A stretch of 64,000 nucleotides of DNA from Luzula sylvatica. Lineage: Eukaryota > Streptophyta > Magnoliopsida > Poales > Juncaceae. A program made the position numbers and the translations under genes. Positions 1 through 11,940 of the stretch are shown here, in pieces. The stretch spans positions 37,632,543 through 37,696,542 of the forward strand of contig OX326961.1 in NCBI GenBank assembly GCA_946800325.1. The letters run 5' to 3'. Below the pieces are notes generated by a model. It made no database searches and had not been told where the DNA came from. It was given only the letters and a program-made list of their open reading frames with translations. Within the stretch, counting starts at the first letter, position 1, and each line of letters starts with the position of its first letter.

Positions 1-2578
1 TGAATTTCGATCACGGAAATAATGAGTCCATGTATAACGTTAATGCAAAAAGGATTAAACCTAAAGTTGATAATCAGACTTTCTTTTGGCATTGTCGTCT
101 CGGTCACGTGAATGAGAAACGCATTGCTAGACTCCATAAAGATGGAATGCTAGACTCATTTGAATTTAATTCATTTGAGAATTGCGAATCTTGTTTGCTT
201 GGCAAGATGACAAAGGCGCCATTCTCCAAGCTCGGAGAGCGGTCCAACGATCTATTGGAACTCATACATTCCGATGTATGTGGACCGATGAGCATCGAGG
301 CAAGAGGAGGATATCGATACTTTGTTACGTTTATGGACGATCATAGTAGATATGGATATATTTATTTGATGCGTGCCAAAGCGGAAACTTTTGATAAATT
401 CAAAGAGTTTCAAACGAAGTTGAAAATCAGCTTGGCAAGAAAATTAAAGCCATTCGATCGGATCGAGGTGGCGAATATTTGAGCTATGAGTTTGAATATC
501 ATCTAAAAGATTGTGGAATAGTTCCACAATGGACTCCGGTAGGAACGCCACAATCGAATGGCGTATCCGAGAGGAGGAATCGGACCTTGTTGGACATGGT
601 TCGATCCATGATGAGTCAAACTTCCCTTCCAAAATCGTTTTGGGGATATGCCCTAGAGACAGCGGCTTTCTTATTGAACCGCATACCTTCTAAATCGGTA
701 CAAAAGACGCCATATGAGATGTGGTTTGGAAAATCTCCAATGCTGTCTTTTGTTAAGATTTGGGGTTGTGAAGCATATGTTCGAAAATTGATTTCGGATA
801 AGCTCGAACCCAAATCTGAAAAATATTTATTTGCTGGGTATCCTAAGGAAACAAAAGGATATTATTTCTATCTTCCAATCGAAAATAAAGTTTTCGTAGC
901 TCGAAGAGGAGTCTTCCTTGAGGAGGATTTTATCTCTAGGCGAGTGAATGGGACTGAAATAGATCTTGAAGAAATTCGAGACCCGCAAACGAATGTTGAA
1001 CCGATGAACGTTGATCCGGTTTCCTCAAATGTTGAGGATCCGGAGTCAAGTGCACAAGGCGCAATTCGTAGATCGGGTAGGATTCGTCAAGAGCCTATAC
1101 GATATGGTTTTATCGTGGCAAATGACGATGAAGTCGAATTCATAGATGATGAACCGACATCTTATCGCGAGGCTATGAAAAGCGAAGATTCCAATAAATG
1201 GCAAACTGCCATGAAATCCGAGATTCAATCCATGTACGATAATCAAGTTTGGAACTTGGTTGATCCACCTCCCGGGGTTAATCTAGTGGGATGTAAATGG
1301 GTCTTCAAGAAGAAGACCGACATGGATGGGAATGTGAACACTTATAAAGCACGGCTTGTGGCGAAAGGTTTCAAACAAATTCATGGTGTAGACTATGAAG
1401 AAACGTTTTCACCCGTAGCAATGCTTAAATCCATACGGATCTTACTTGCTATCTCTGCGTATTATGACTACGAGATTTGGCAAATGGATGTCAAAACCGC
1501 ATTCCTTAACGGGAACTTAGAAGAGGATGTGTACATGACACAGCCCGAGGATTATGTCGATTCAAAGAGTCCAGATAAAGTGTGCAAGTTGCAACGATCC
1601 ATTTATGGATTGAAGCAAGCTACTCGGAGTTGGAACATATGTTTCGATGAAGTTATACGAGAATATAATTTGGGCGAGGCAGCTTATATATTAGGCGTGA
1701 GGATTTATAGAGATAGATCCAAGAAGTTACTCAGTTTGAGTCAAAGCACGTACATCGACAAAGTGTTGAAACGGTTTTCAATGCAAAATTCGAAGAAAGG
1801 ACTTCTTCCAATGTCGAGTGGCATATCGTATTCTAAATCTCAATGTCCGACATCGAGCGAAGATAAGAATGCGATGAGTATTGTTCCATACGCTTCGGCG
1901 GTTGGATCAATTATGTATGCCATGATTTGTACGCGCCCCGATGTGTTGTATGCATTGAGCGTCGTTTCGCGTTACCAATCTAATCCAGGGGATATGCATT
2001 GGATCGCGGTTAAGAACATCCTTAAGTACTTACGAAGAACTAAGGATCAATTTCTAATTTATGGTGGAAAGACATCCGGGTTGGTCATCAATGGATATAC
2101 CGACGCCAGTTTCCAAACATGTGTCGATGACTTTCGATCACAAAGCGGATACGTGTTTTGTCTAAATGGTGGAGCGGTAGTTTGGAAGAGTTCCAAACAA
2201 CCCACGATAGCAGACTCTACAACTGAATCGGAGTATATTGCGGCTTCCGAAGCGGCAAAGGAGGCGGTATGGATCAAGAAGTTTGTGTCGGAGCTTGGTG
2301 TAGTCCCGAGTATCTCAGAACCTATAGTTGTGTATTGCGACAATACTGGAGCAAAAGCACAGTCCAAGGAACCGAGGGAACATCACCGCTCCAAGCACAT
2401 ACTCAGAAAATTTCACTTGATCTGTGAGATTTTGCAAAGAAAGGATGTGATCATTGAAAAAATTGATACTGACAGGAATGTTGCGGACCCGTTTACTAAG
2501 CCACTCTCGCAAGCTAAGCACGATTATCATGCGAAAGCTATAGGTTTGAGATACCTAGAGGAGGAAGAGAGTAGTTAG
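1..2578 (+). pseudogene. copia pol remnant: integrase, RT, RNase H (copy A)
   Basis: From 30 the frame shows a GAG-pre-integrase zinc-binding segment (WHCRLGHVNEKR, then CESCLLGK), then integrase with HSDVCGP and the FVTFMDDHSRYGY stretch. Loss of one A near 412, compared with copy B, shifts the frame; integrase and the rest of pol continue in the other frame to the stop at 2578. RT has CKWVFKKKTDMDGN and WQMDVKTAFLNGNL (first catalytic Asp region). A 162 bp in-frame deletion at about 1668 removes the YVDD active site. RNase H motifs DASFQTC, ADSTTESEYIA and CDNTGA remain. The polyprotein normally makes the enzymes for reverse transcription and integration in cytoplasmic particles; this copy cannot. 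Confidence 0.93.
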
Positions 2579-3738
2579 TTATCTAAAACGATAGTTTCGT
2601 AGGACGAGATTAGTCTAATAGATTAGTAAACGTTGTGTCACCCCAAACTTATCTTATAGTAATGCAATTTCAGAATTTTAAAATTTTCATTTTTGCATCT
2701 ATCTTATATGAAAACTGTGTGCGGGTTGTATAATATGATTGTTACATGAACCCTGATTTGAACTTGTGTGGACGTCGACATAGTTGAGGACTATGTGCAG
2801 CGAAACCGTCACACTTAAAGTGTCATTTCTAAACATCCCTAGTCGCGGATCAGCTTGCTTAAGAGAGAAGCATTTCTATTATCTGATAATAGACTGAACG
2901 CATACACTATTACGTTAGCCGAGGAGATGATTATGTTTTGCTAATCATGGGACAAAGGTGTTTGTCGAATCGGGAACGTAGATATATGCTAGGTGACATA
3001 TATTGGATATGACCGAAGCCGCGAGATCATGACATGGTTTAGTCATTATGGATGAACTCGCGACGAGTAGGGTATTAGGTTATTCAAACTTGAGGAGATC
3101 ATTGATTGCGTTACGTGCGTAACACAATGCTTTGATATGATCTTACGCTCACCATAACAGGGAGTTAAACGGGTCATCATTGGGTATTGTCCGAAACACG
3201 GAATTCAATGTGAGTCTCCAAGTTAGGAATTGTTTATTCCGAAAGGAAGAAATATCTCTTAGGCGCCGCTCGATGAGTCGATTAACGAAATATGCGGACG
3301 CAGTCAATGATATTAACGGTTAATATCGATTGAAATTTGTTAACTCAACTCGGAATCGGGGAATAAATGTAGTTAATCAAATTATAAGGATGACTATCAC
3401 CATGCCTTTTGATTAACGGATATCGCAAACAAGAGAACTAATGACCGCTATTCGAGATAGGCACAATGATCACAATCATTATTCGTTTAACATGGGTAGC
3501 TATGATGGAGTGACTAGATCCCGCTCATGAGCTTGTAGGCATTGGAAACAACCTACTGCCATCGTTAATCGAACCTACATGGTCACACAACGAGTCGTAC
3601 TAAGTCGGGCTTGATCATAAAATTGGCACATAGGATGTGCATAGCTTGGTATTTGATACGCGAGCTATATTCTCTAAAATCGTGCGTATTGGATATGCAT
3701 GAGTACCTTTTAGGTAGATCTGAAATTGAGTGGGAGAC
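2579..3738 (+). other. copia 3' noncoding region and polypurine tract (copy A)
   Basis: About 1.16 kb between the pol stop and the LTR has no sustained reading frame. It is shared with copy B (49253-49818) and, diverged and inverted, with copy D (6168-7310), so it belongs to the family. It ends in the purine-rich GAGTGGGAGAC at 3728-3738, directly before the TG that opens the LTR. This is the expected plus-strand primer site. Confidence 0.8.
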
Positions 3739-4757
3739 TGAAAGAAATACAGTTTCGGATCAACCGTAAAAGTGTACAAAAGGATGAACGAATGTAAGCG
3801 TACATTTGTAGCCATAACTTTCAGTGGGAAAATCCGATTTGAATGATTGAAATTGGGTTAGATATATAATGAGATTATCTATAACCTTCATGTAGAAATA
3901 TATTTCATATGAACGAAGTATAACTGTCGTTTATGTGAAATACCGAAAGGGTGCAACAGTATGACATACAGTTAGTAAAACAGTCATAACTTTTGCATAC
4001 GAACTCCAATTGGGCTGGGTAAAATTGGGTTGTGTAGATAATAAGATGATCTACAACTTTTATGTTGGTTTATTTTCTGTAAGAGAAATTTATCAATTTC
4101 GTCTGGACAGAATACTGAACAGGTTCATGCACTTTTCTTTGTGAAAGGATGTATATTGGATATACATGCCTCTTGGCAAACCCTAATCCTATTTGATATA
4201 AATAGGATACTTTCTCTCTCATCCAGACTAAGTAATTGAGCAATTCATTCTGTCAAAGACACCAAAAGAAAGAGAGAATTCAGATTTAATCTTTCGATAG
4301 TGAAAAGGTGCGAAGAGAGAGAAATCGAGAAAAGAGTTTCTCGAAAGATAGAGAATCAATTCGATCGAGCAAGTTCGCCGGTGCATCGTCTAGGCAGTTG
4401 CATCCGCGACCGACGTCTTTCGAATCAAGGTGGATACAAGTAGAGGAGCGACACTTGTGGCTCTTTCGGTTGTGATCGATTCGGACGAGTAGATTGAGTC
4501 GGAGACAAAATCAAGCGAATCGGCGAAGTCAACGAGCGGTGAAAGACGCGTGGTGTGGAACGCGCGAATTGTCACCAACGTGACAGGAGATAGAAAGCAG
4601 CGATCAACCCTTCAAGTGCAATCAATTTTGCACCGGTATGAATCTATCCTTCTATTGCATCGTACCCTCGAAGTCATGGCATGATCTCGGGAATCGGGGA
4701 ACCGGACCGGGCCTTCATTCCGCTGCGCGGGCCCGGGGTCGGGGATATTCCCCAACA
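3739..4757 (+). repeat. 3' LTR of copia copy A (1019 bp)
   Basis: It starts TGAAAGAAATACAG after the polypurine tract and ends CCCCAACA, giving the TG...CA boundaries of LTRs. The same boundaries appear in the solo LTR at 29472-30471. A TATA-like TATAAATA lies at about 4197-4204 and is the likely promoter. The last 60 bases form a GC-rich inverted repeat (4696-4753) shared with other LTRs in the window. The base pairs after 4757 (CTGCT) would be one target-site copy; its partner is outside the window. Confidence 0.9.
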
Positions 4758-5280
4758 CTGCTTACTTTTTTAGACGCGTTTAGGAGTGCTTTGAAAGTCC
4801 CCCCGTTCCTTGTCCGCATGCGAAGCTTCGCCCCGACCAAGGCTCGCTATTTCCCGTCCCCCGCCAGGCTTCCTCCCGACTTCATCGATTTCGATGTTCA
4901 AAACGTCGGCGCGTTTGTTCTTCCCGAAGCTCGGCGTTCGACTTCGAAACCTGCGTTAAAACATCAAAGGCTTTTTGGGTCCAAGAGGGACCCGTTAAAT
5001 CTGGTCTCGGAAAGTTTTTATCTAAACCCTATTTTTTGTGTTTTATCTTTTCTGATTTTTTTATTTTTTATTTTTTTCGATTTTTTTGGATTTTTAAATT
5101 TTTTGTGTGATTTCGTCTTTATTTTTTTGAAAAAATTTGTAGAGGGCTTTAACATCCCCCATCCAAATACTTTTATATAATCAAAAATATTTTTTACATT
5201 CTAATTCCTATTTTCTACAATCGCCTAAATTCTATTCTAATGATTATACACCCAAAAAAATCACAGCCCGTATCCTTCGG
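4758..5280. other. unidentified GC-richer block and T-rich stretch
   Basis: 4763-5020 is clearly richer in GC than its surroundings and has an open plus-strand frame, including ALKVPPFLVRMRSFAPTKAR, which I do not recognise. It may be an exon remnant cut by the copia A insertion, or only a GC-rich intergenic patch. 5030-5130 is rich in T runs. 5130-5280 shows nothing I can name. Confidence 0.3.
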
Positions 5281-6167
5281 TGTCACGTTGGTTGACTAGC
5301 CTGTGCGTCCCATACCACACGTCTCCCACCATTTTGGCACGCTTCCAGTTGTCTCCGTCCGTCCTACGTCCACATGCTTCCACATCCTTTCGCTCTCTTA
5401 CTTCTCCGGTTTGATCACAAACGAAGAGCCACAAGCGTCGCTCCTCTACTCGTATCTACCGTGAGTCGTAAGACCTCGGTCGCGGGTGCAACTGCCTAGA
5501 CGAAGCACCGGCGAACTTGCTCAATCATATTGATTCTCTAAACCGAGAAAAATTATTTTTCTCGTTTCTCCCTTTTCGCATCCTTTCACTCTCTGAAAGA
5601 TGACTCTATATTTCTGGATTAATTTCCTGGATTGGACTGAATGAATTGACTAGAGAGAGAGAGAGATAGAAAATATCCTATTTATATCATATATGATAAG
5701 GATGGGCCAAAAGATATGTATATCTAATATACACATTTTCAGACAGAAAATTGCAGACACCCTTTCAGTATTATGGTGAAACGAAAATATTAAATCATTC
5801 CAACCGACTTTAAACCTTCACAAAAGTTGTATATAATCTTATTATCTTTCCAACCCAATTTGGTCTGGCCCAATTGGAGTTCGGATGCGAAAGTTACGGA
5901 CGTTTTACTAACTATATGTCAAACTGTCGCACCCTTTCGGTATTCCATTAAAACTACACTGATACTTCGTTCAAATGAACAATATTTCTACATGAAAGTT
6001 CTAGATAATCTCATTATATATGAAACCCAATTTGAACCAGTCAAATTGGAGTTTCCCACTGAAAGTTATGCCAGTTTTACTAAAACTGTTTCTTATACCT
6101 ACGAACGCGTACGTTCGTTTATCCTTGTGTACACTTTTACGGTTGATCCGAAACTGTATTTCTTTCA
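5281..6167 (-). repeat. 3' LTR of copia copy D, truncated
   Basis: In plus coordinates it ends ..TTTCA at 6167, the complement of the TGAAAG start seen in copy A. The neighbouring GTCTCCCACTC is the complement of the polypurine tract. Matching segments include the CCGGCGAACTTGCTC stretch near 5509. The last 150 or so LTR bases, including the GC-rich hairpin, are missing at the 5281 side. Confidence 0.8.
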
Positions 6168-7310
6168 GTCTCCCACTCAATTTCAGATCTACCTAAAAGG
6201 TACTCATGCATATCCAATATGCACGATTTTAGAGAATATAGCTCGCGTATCAAAATACCAAGCTATGCACATCTCATGTGCCAATTTTATAATCAAGCCC
6301 AACTTAGTACGACTCGTTGTGTGACCATGTAGGTTCGGTTAACGATGGCAATAGGCTGTTTCCAAAGCACTACAAGCCCATGAGCGGGTACTAGTCACTC
6401 CATAATATGAAGAATGATTGTGATCATTGTGCCTATCTCGAATAGCGGTCATTAGTTCTCTTGTTAGCGATATCCGTTAATTAAAAGGCATGGTGGTAGT
6501 CATCCTTATATTTTGATTAACTATACTTATTCCTCGATTCCGAACTGATTTAACAATTTCAATCGATATTAACCGTTAATATCATTGACCATGGCCACAG
6601 TTTTCGTTAATCAATTCATCGAGTGGCCTAAGAGATATCTCTTCCTTTCGGAATAAACAATTCCTATCTTGGAGACTCATATTGAATTCCGTGTTTCAGA
6701 CAATACCCAATGATGACCGTTTTGGCTCCCTGTTACGGTGAGCGTAAGGTCATATCAAAATATTGTGTTACGCACGTAACACAATCAATGGTCCCCTCAA
6801 GTATGAAGAACCTAATACCCTACCCGTCGCGAGTCCATCTATAAAGACTAAACCATGTCATGGTCTCGTGGCTTTGGTCATATCCAATATATGTCACCTA
6901 GCATATATCTACGTTCCCGATTCGACAAGTACCTTGTCCTATGATTAGCAAAACATAATCATCTCCTCGACTAACGTACTAGTGTACACGTTCAGTCTAT
7001 TATCTGATAATAGATGTGCTTCTCTCTTAAGCAAACTGAATTGCGACTAGGGATGTTTGGAAATGAAACTTTAGGTGTGACGGTTTCGCTGCACATAATC
7101 ACGTATTATGCCGACGTCCACACAAGTTCAAATCAGGGTTCATGCAATCAAATTACACAACCCGCACACAGTTTTCATATAAGTTGAATGCATATTAATT
7201 TAAGTAAACAAATTTTTTAAAGGGATGCATTCATATGGATTAAGTATTTGGGTGATACAACGTTTACCTATGGGTATTTCCATACCCACAACCTGCGAGG
7301 ACTATCGTAT
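6168..7310 (-). other. copia 3' noncoding region (copy D)
   Basis: Diverged inverted copy of the 2579-3738 type sequence. It shares, for example, the complement of the GTTACGTGCGTAACACAA block and the TCTATTATCTGATAATAGA inverted repeat near 7000. No gene is present; short open frames here are chance. Confidence 0.75.
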
Positions 7311-7969
7311 TAGATAACTACACTCTACTCTCTTCTTCCTCCTCTAGGTATCTCCATACCCATAGTCATCGCATGACAGTCATGTGCGACTAGAGAGAGC
7401 GGTTTTGTAAACGGGTCCGCACGTTTCCGCTAGTGTTAATCTTCATCAGGTTTGGAACATTTCCAATACCTACGATCACTTCTTTTCACAAAATTTCATG
7501 GATCAAATGAAATTTTATGAGTATTTGCTCGAAGTGGTTGTGACCTCGGCATTTTTGGCTTGTACTATTGAGTTTCTCGCAATACACAACCATAAATCCG
7601 ATAACTCGTGACTACTCGAGTTTGGCCATGTATCCTTGATCCACACCTTTCCACATAACTGCAGTATACTTGCGATTAATAACCGCAGTATACTTGCCTC
7701 CGTAATAGAATCATAAACTACTGGTTGTGTGGAACCTTTCCACATAACCATGTTTTCCTTTAAACAAAACATGTACACGCTTTGTGATGATAAGTCGTGC
7801 TACATATTCGGACATGCTAAATATTTGGAAACTATTGTTGTTATAACTCTTTATAACCAACACGTCCTCCTCACCATCATAGATAAAATATAATCTTGAA
7901 TTCTTTCACTAAGTATTCAAGGATAAACTTCACCGCTATCAATACAAATCCCGATGGGTTTAAATATAC
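7311..7969 (-). pseudogene. copia RNase H / pol C-terminal remnant (copy D)
   Basis: Read on the minus strand, fragments match the pol end of copies A to C: a decayed MWKGSTQPVVYDSITEA (compare VWKSSKQPTIADSTTESE), the complement of the DPFTKPLS segment near 7390-7420, and the EEEES-like tail near 7325-7345. Frames are broken by several indels. The left part runs into the 11 bp repeat at 7970. Confidence 0.75.
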
Positions 7970-7975
7970 ATAACC

Positions 7976-8030
<55 letters not shown>

Positions 8031-8031
8031 G

Positions 8032-8077
8032 GCTGCTAAGGAGAATCCAAAATTCGAATCCAGAAATCGAATCCACG
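8032..8077 (+). repeat. left terminal inverted repeat of the Pack-MULE-like element
   Basis: About 46 bp reading GCTGCTAAGGAGAATCC onward, with three AATCCA-like subrepeats. By hand alignment, 37 of 46 positions match the complement of 12789-12834. The (TA)n run at 7980-8027 lies outside it. Confidence 0.65.
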
Positions 8078-8497
8078 TTCGCGCAGGCTGAAATATTTGC
8101 AAAATAGTCCCTCTCATGGCGTACACTTCTTTCTTCCCCAAAATCCTTCTTTCTTCCCCATTTCTTCCCCCAGTCCCTGAAGCACGAAGCAGCAAAGGGC
8201 TTCGTCTCTCCAACACCAACGGCAGCCATGGCCAACGTCCGGCGACTACCTCTCTCTCCGGCGACTCTCTCTCCGCGCGTTTCCACAGAGGCGTCCTCGC
8301 CCACGACTTCTGAGCTATTTTCGCCGCCTCCATTACTCTATTCACCTCTTCTCGCCCACGATGAAGACCGCCGCTGCCGCGCCTCGTCCTTCCTCTTGAA
8401 GAGTCGATGACCGCTGCTGCTGCGCCGCTGCCGCGCCTCCTCCTTCCTCATGAAGCCTCGATGACCGCCGCTGCCGCGTCTCCTCCATTACTAAGGT

Positions 8498-8550
<53 letters not shown>

Positions 8551-8574
8551 TTTAGTTGAATTTACCCAAATTTG
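8078..8574. other. GC-rich left interior of the Pack-MULE-like element, with (CT)n run
   Basis: 8100-8470 is GC-richer than the rest and has overlapping short frames on both strands, plus a duplicated TTCTTTCTTCCCCA-like motif and CCGCTGCCGCGCCTC-type repeats near 8370-8480. It could be a captured 5' exon or promoter, but I recognise no protein. (CT)n covers about 8502-8547. Confidence 0.4.
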
Positions 8575-8805
8575 CTGAAATTAGGGTTATTTTAGTGGAA
8601 TTTCAGCAAATTAGGGTTATTTTGAGTATATTTCAGCAAATTTTCAGCAAATTTCAGCAAATTAGGGTTATTTTCAGCAAATTAGGGTTATTTTGAGTAT
8701 ATTTTAGCAAATTTCAGCAAATTTTCAGCAAATTTCAGCAAATTAGGGTTATTTTCAGCAAATTAGGGCTATTTTCAGCATACTTTAGCAAATTTCAGCA
8801 AATGC
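8575..8805 (+). repeat. minisatellite with TTAGGGTTATTTT units
   Basis: Repeated units of the type CAGCAAATTAGGGTTATTTT recur about ten times with variation. Each full unit includes TTAGGGTT, which resembles plant telobox sequence. This may be chance within a simple repeat. Confidence 0.7.
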
Positions 8806-9596
8806 ATTGGAAGTAAACCAATTCAGCGATTTAAATGCTTTCTTAATTGTTTTTTGCGTAATTAACAGGTTGGAGTAGAAGAGGAGAATCCATGCGAGAA
8901 TGATTTGGAACTGATTTGGTACTCCTGTCCTCGTCTCGACTGGGCATACATCAGCCCATATCGATGTGGCGGCTTAAACGGGTCGAGTTGCTGCAAAACG
9001 GACCCGTCAAGGAGGAGGTGAATGGGAATGGAGGTGTTAATAGGTTTGGATTGAGAATCGAAGAGAATGGAACATGCTGATAGTAGGTAGATAATAAGTT
9101 TGATTTGGGTTTGAATTTGTTGCTAATTTGGGAGGAGATGGTTGATATTTTTTAGCGTTTTCTTGAACGGAGGGTTCGGATCTATTTGATTGAGGGAATG
9201 AATGAATGGATTTGATTATATGTTGCTTCCATCTCCACTAAAGAAAAGGTGGATAATTTATACGACATTTTTGTACATTTAGAAATTGAATGAACATGTT
9301 TTAATAGAGGTATTGAGCAAAATGGGTTCTCGAATTGCTGTTATTTCTCGCAACCATGTTCTTAGTACATTGATATTCCAAAGAAGAAAATAGAAATATT
9401 AATTTGAAAGTTTGGCACACTGTTACATTAGTACAAATAAAATATAAAATATCCCATTTATTTCAGAAAATAAAAAGTTCGGTACACTAAATAAACACCT
9501 AATATAACAATCAGTATCCTTTTGCAAGAGCAAAAAATAAAGGATCCTTAATCCTTGACGGTGGTACGCAATATTCTCGCATCATGGATTATTTGA
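8806..9596. other. no gene recognised (Pack-MULE interior)
   Basis: A mixed AT-rich stretch with no sustained frame or named repeat. 8870-9200 is less AT-rich and might be captured host DNA, but I see no recognisable protein. Confidence 0.4.
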
Positions 9597-10672
9597 AATT
9601 AATGATCGTGTTCATCGGATAATTAACTATATTTTAGTACATTCAATCGTATATTCTGTTAAATTTAATCATATAGTTTGCTAATTTCGATAATATATTT
9701 TGTTGATTATATTAAATTAATGATCGTCTTTATCGGATAATTAACTATATTTTAGTAAATTCAATCGTATATTCTGTTAAATTTAATCGTATATTCTGCT
9801 AAATTTAATCATATATTCTGTTAAATTTAATCATATATTCAGTTAAATTTAATCATATATTTTGCTAAATTCAATAATATATTTTGCTGAATTATATGAA
9901 ATTAATGATCGTATTCATCGGATAATTAACTATATTTTAGTAAATTCAATCGTATATTCTGTGAAATTTAATCGTATATTTTGCTAAATTCAATCATATA
10001 TTTTGTGAATTATATGAAATTAATGATCGTATTCATAGGATAATTAACTATATTTTAGTAAATTCAATCGTATATTCTGTTAAATTTAATCGTATATTTT
10101 GCTAAATTCAATAATATATTTTGCTGATTATATGAAAATTAATGATCGTGTTCATCGGATAATTAACTATATTTTAGTAAATTCAATCATATATTCTGTT
10201 AAATTTAATCATATATTCTGTTAAATTTAATCATATGTTCTGTTAAATTTAGTCATATGTTCTGATAAATTTAATCATATATTCTGATAAATTTAATCAT
10301 ATATTCTGTTAAATTTAATCATATGTTCTGATAAATTTAATCATATATTCTGTTAAATTTAATCATATATTCTGTTAAATTTAATGATATGTTCTGATAA
10401 ATTTAATCATATATTCTGTTAAATTTAATCATATGTTCTGTTAAATTTAGTCATATGTTCTGATAAATTTAATCATATGTTCTGTTAAATTTAGTCATAT
10501 GTTCTGTTAAATTTAGTCATATGTTCTAATAAATTTAATCATATATTCTGTTAAATTTAATCATATATTCTGTTAAATTTAATCATATGTTCTAATAAAT
10601 TTAATCATATATTCTGTTAAATTTAATCATATGTTCTGTTAAATTTAATCATATATTCTGTTAAATTAGTGT
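9597..10672 (+). repeat. complex AT-rich minisatellite, 22 bp unit
   Basis: The 22 bp unit TTAAATTTAATCATATATTCTG repeats about 22 times from 10186 to 10672, with recurring TAT/TGT and TTAAA/ATAAA variants. From 9597 to 10180 the same unit is mixed into a longer repeat that carries TAATGATCGT..TTCATCGGATAATTAAC at about 9600, 9719, 9903, 10020 and 10138. So there are two levels of tandem organisation. Confidence 0.85.
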
Positions 10673-11071
10673 CATGTTCATATAATATTTCATTTTTTTT
10701 TCCAAATTATCATACAGCATACATCAAGACAACATTACAACTTAAAGCTGATAATTTCACTATCTTAGAACAATCTACTATTAGGACTATATACTGCCAA
10801 TACTATTAAATCTAGTTGCAATTAAAACAACATCAGAAAATTAATTCTTTCTCGATTCAAGGCTGTAATTAGAACAATATACTATTAAACCTAGTTGCAT
10901 ATCAATACAATTAAATTAATAATTTGCCAATACCATAAACTAAAAAATAAAACATTTGAAAAACCTTACAAAATAAAAAATCGAGAAAGAGCAGCGAGAT
11001 CAGCGAGTCCATTGGAAATTTCAGCTTGAATTGGTTTAGAGAATTTAAACGGCAAACTGCGAGTATCAGGA

Positions 11072-11940
11072 TTAAAAAAATATTTTTAATATCTCGTGTC
11101 TTCCTACTACATCTGGAGGCGGCACGTATAGTACCTGAAAAAATTTCATGAATTTAGTAAAAGTGAAAAATATCATCTATACCCCTCCCTCCTCTTTAGT
11201 TCTAAAATTTTGCAGGTTTGAAATGGAAAATTACCATGTCAAAGCCTCCTGATCTGAGAATAGCAGCATCAATGGCACGGAGACGATTTGTTGCGGCCAA
11301 TACTAAAATGCCCTATAATCCACCAATTATACCAAATTAAACAAACAATTAAATTTATTGAACATTAATTCGACGAAATAACAATAATAATAAAAAAACG
11401 TACCGTAGCGGTTTCTAAACCATCCATTTCAGTTAACAAAGTCGTAAGAAGTCTCTCTCCAACAGTAGAATCACTGCTTCCAGAACCGCCTCTACGAAAT
11501 AAAAAAATATAAAAAAATTAAATCTATTACCAAAACATTATAAATCGAAATAATAAACGAAAAATTAAACGGTACCGTTCAGGAGCAATGGCATCGATCT
11601 CGTAGAAAAAGAGAATGCTAGGATAAGTGAGACAAGCCTTCTGGAATGTATTTCTCAACAACTCTTTACCTTCTCCCACATACTTCGAATACAACTCTGC
11701 GCCGCTACAAAATTAGGAAAAATATGAGGGGCATTTTTGTAAATTCGTAAAAAGAGTTTTTGTACCGTACCTTAAGGAGAAGAAAGAGGCTTGAGAAGCA
11801 TGAGCTGCGGCTTTGGCGAGGGTAGTTTTGGAACAATCAGGTGGAGCGTGCAATAACACTCCTCGTGTTGAACTTATCCCTAATCTCTTGAATCCTTCTG
11901 CGCACTCTCTTGGCCATACCACTGCTTGTTGTAACTTTTC
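11072..11940 (-). pseudogene. CDC48B: captured CDC48B-like AAA ATPase exons (second AAA domain)
   Basis: Five minus-strand exons with GT/AG borders and compatible phases: 11771-11940 (EKLQQAVVWPRE..RGVLLHAPPDCSKTTLAKAA), 11576-11704 (GAELYSKYVGEGKELLRNTF..ILFFYEIDAIAPE), 11404-11491 (GGSGSSDSTVGERLLTTLLT, then EMDGLE), 11235-11312 (GILVLAATNRLRAIDAA..GGFDM) and 11134-11072 (VLYVPPPDVVGRHEIL, then a stop). This order and the CSKTTLAKAAA signature match the second AAA domain of plant CDC48B, a p97-type unfoldase. Walker A is altered (APPDCSKT for GPPGCSKT) and Walker B reads FFYEID for FFDEAD. No upstream AAA domain is present. Retained introns mean it was copied from genomic DNA. It is almost certainly non-functional as an ATPase. 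Confidence 0.85.

Larger units (their letters stand above)
1..4757 (+). mobile_element. Ty1/copia LTR retrotransposon, copy A (3' part, cut by window edge)
   Basis: Visible order is GAG-pre-integrase, integrase, reverse transcriptase, RNase H, about 1.16 kb of noncoding DNA, a polypurine tract and a 3' LTR. Integrase before RT is the copia order (family knowledge). Copy B at 44893-51124 is a very close relative, nearly identical by eye through pol. The 5' LTR, gag and protease lie outside the window. It cannot move by itself because pol has a frameshift and lacks the RT active site. Confidence 0.95.

Noticed and set aside
5827..6324. 165-codon frame as a gene
   Set aside because: It runs through an inverted copia LTR and the neighbouring noncoding region; equivalent sequence is noncoding in copies A and B.
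7960..8345. Two overlapping minus-strand frames ending in IYIYIYI
   Set aside because: The tail is the (TA)n tract at the transposon end. The remainder has no recognised domain and overlaps on both strands.
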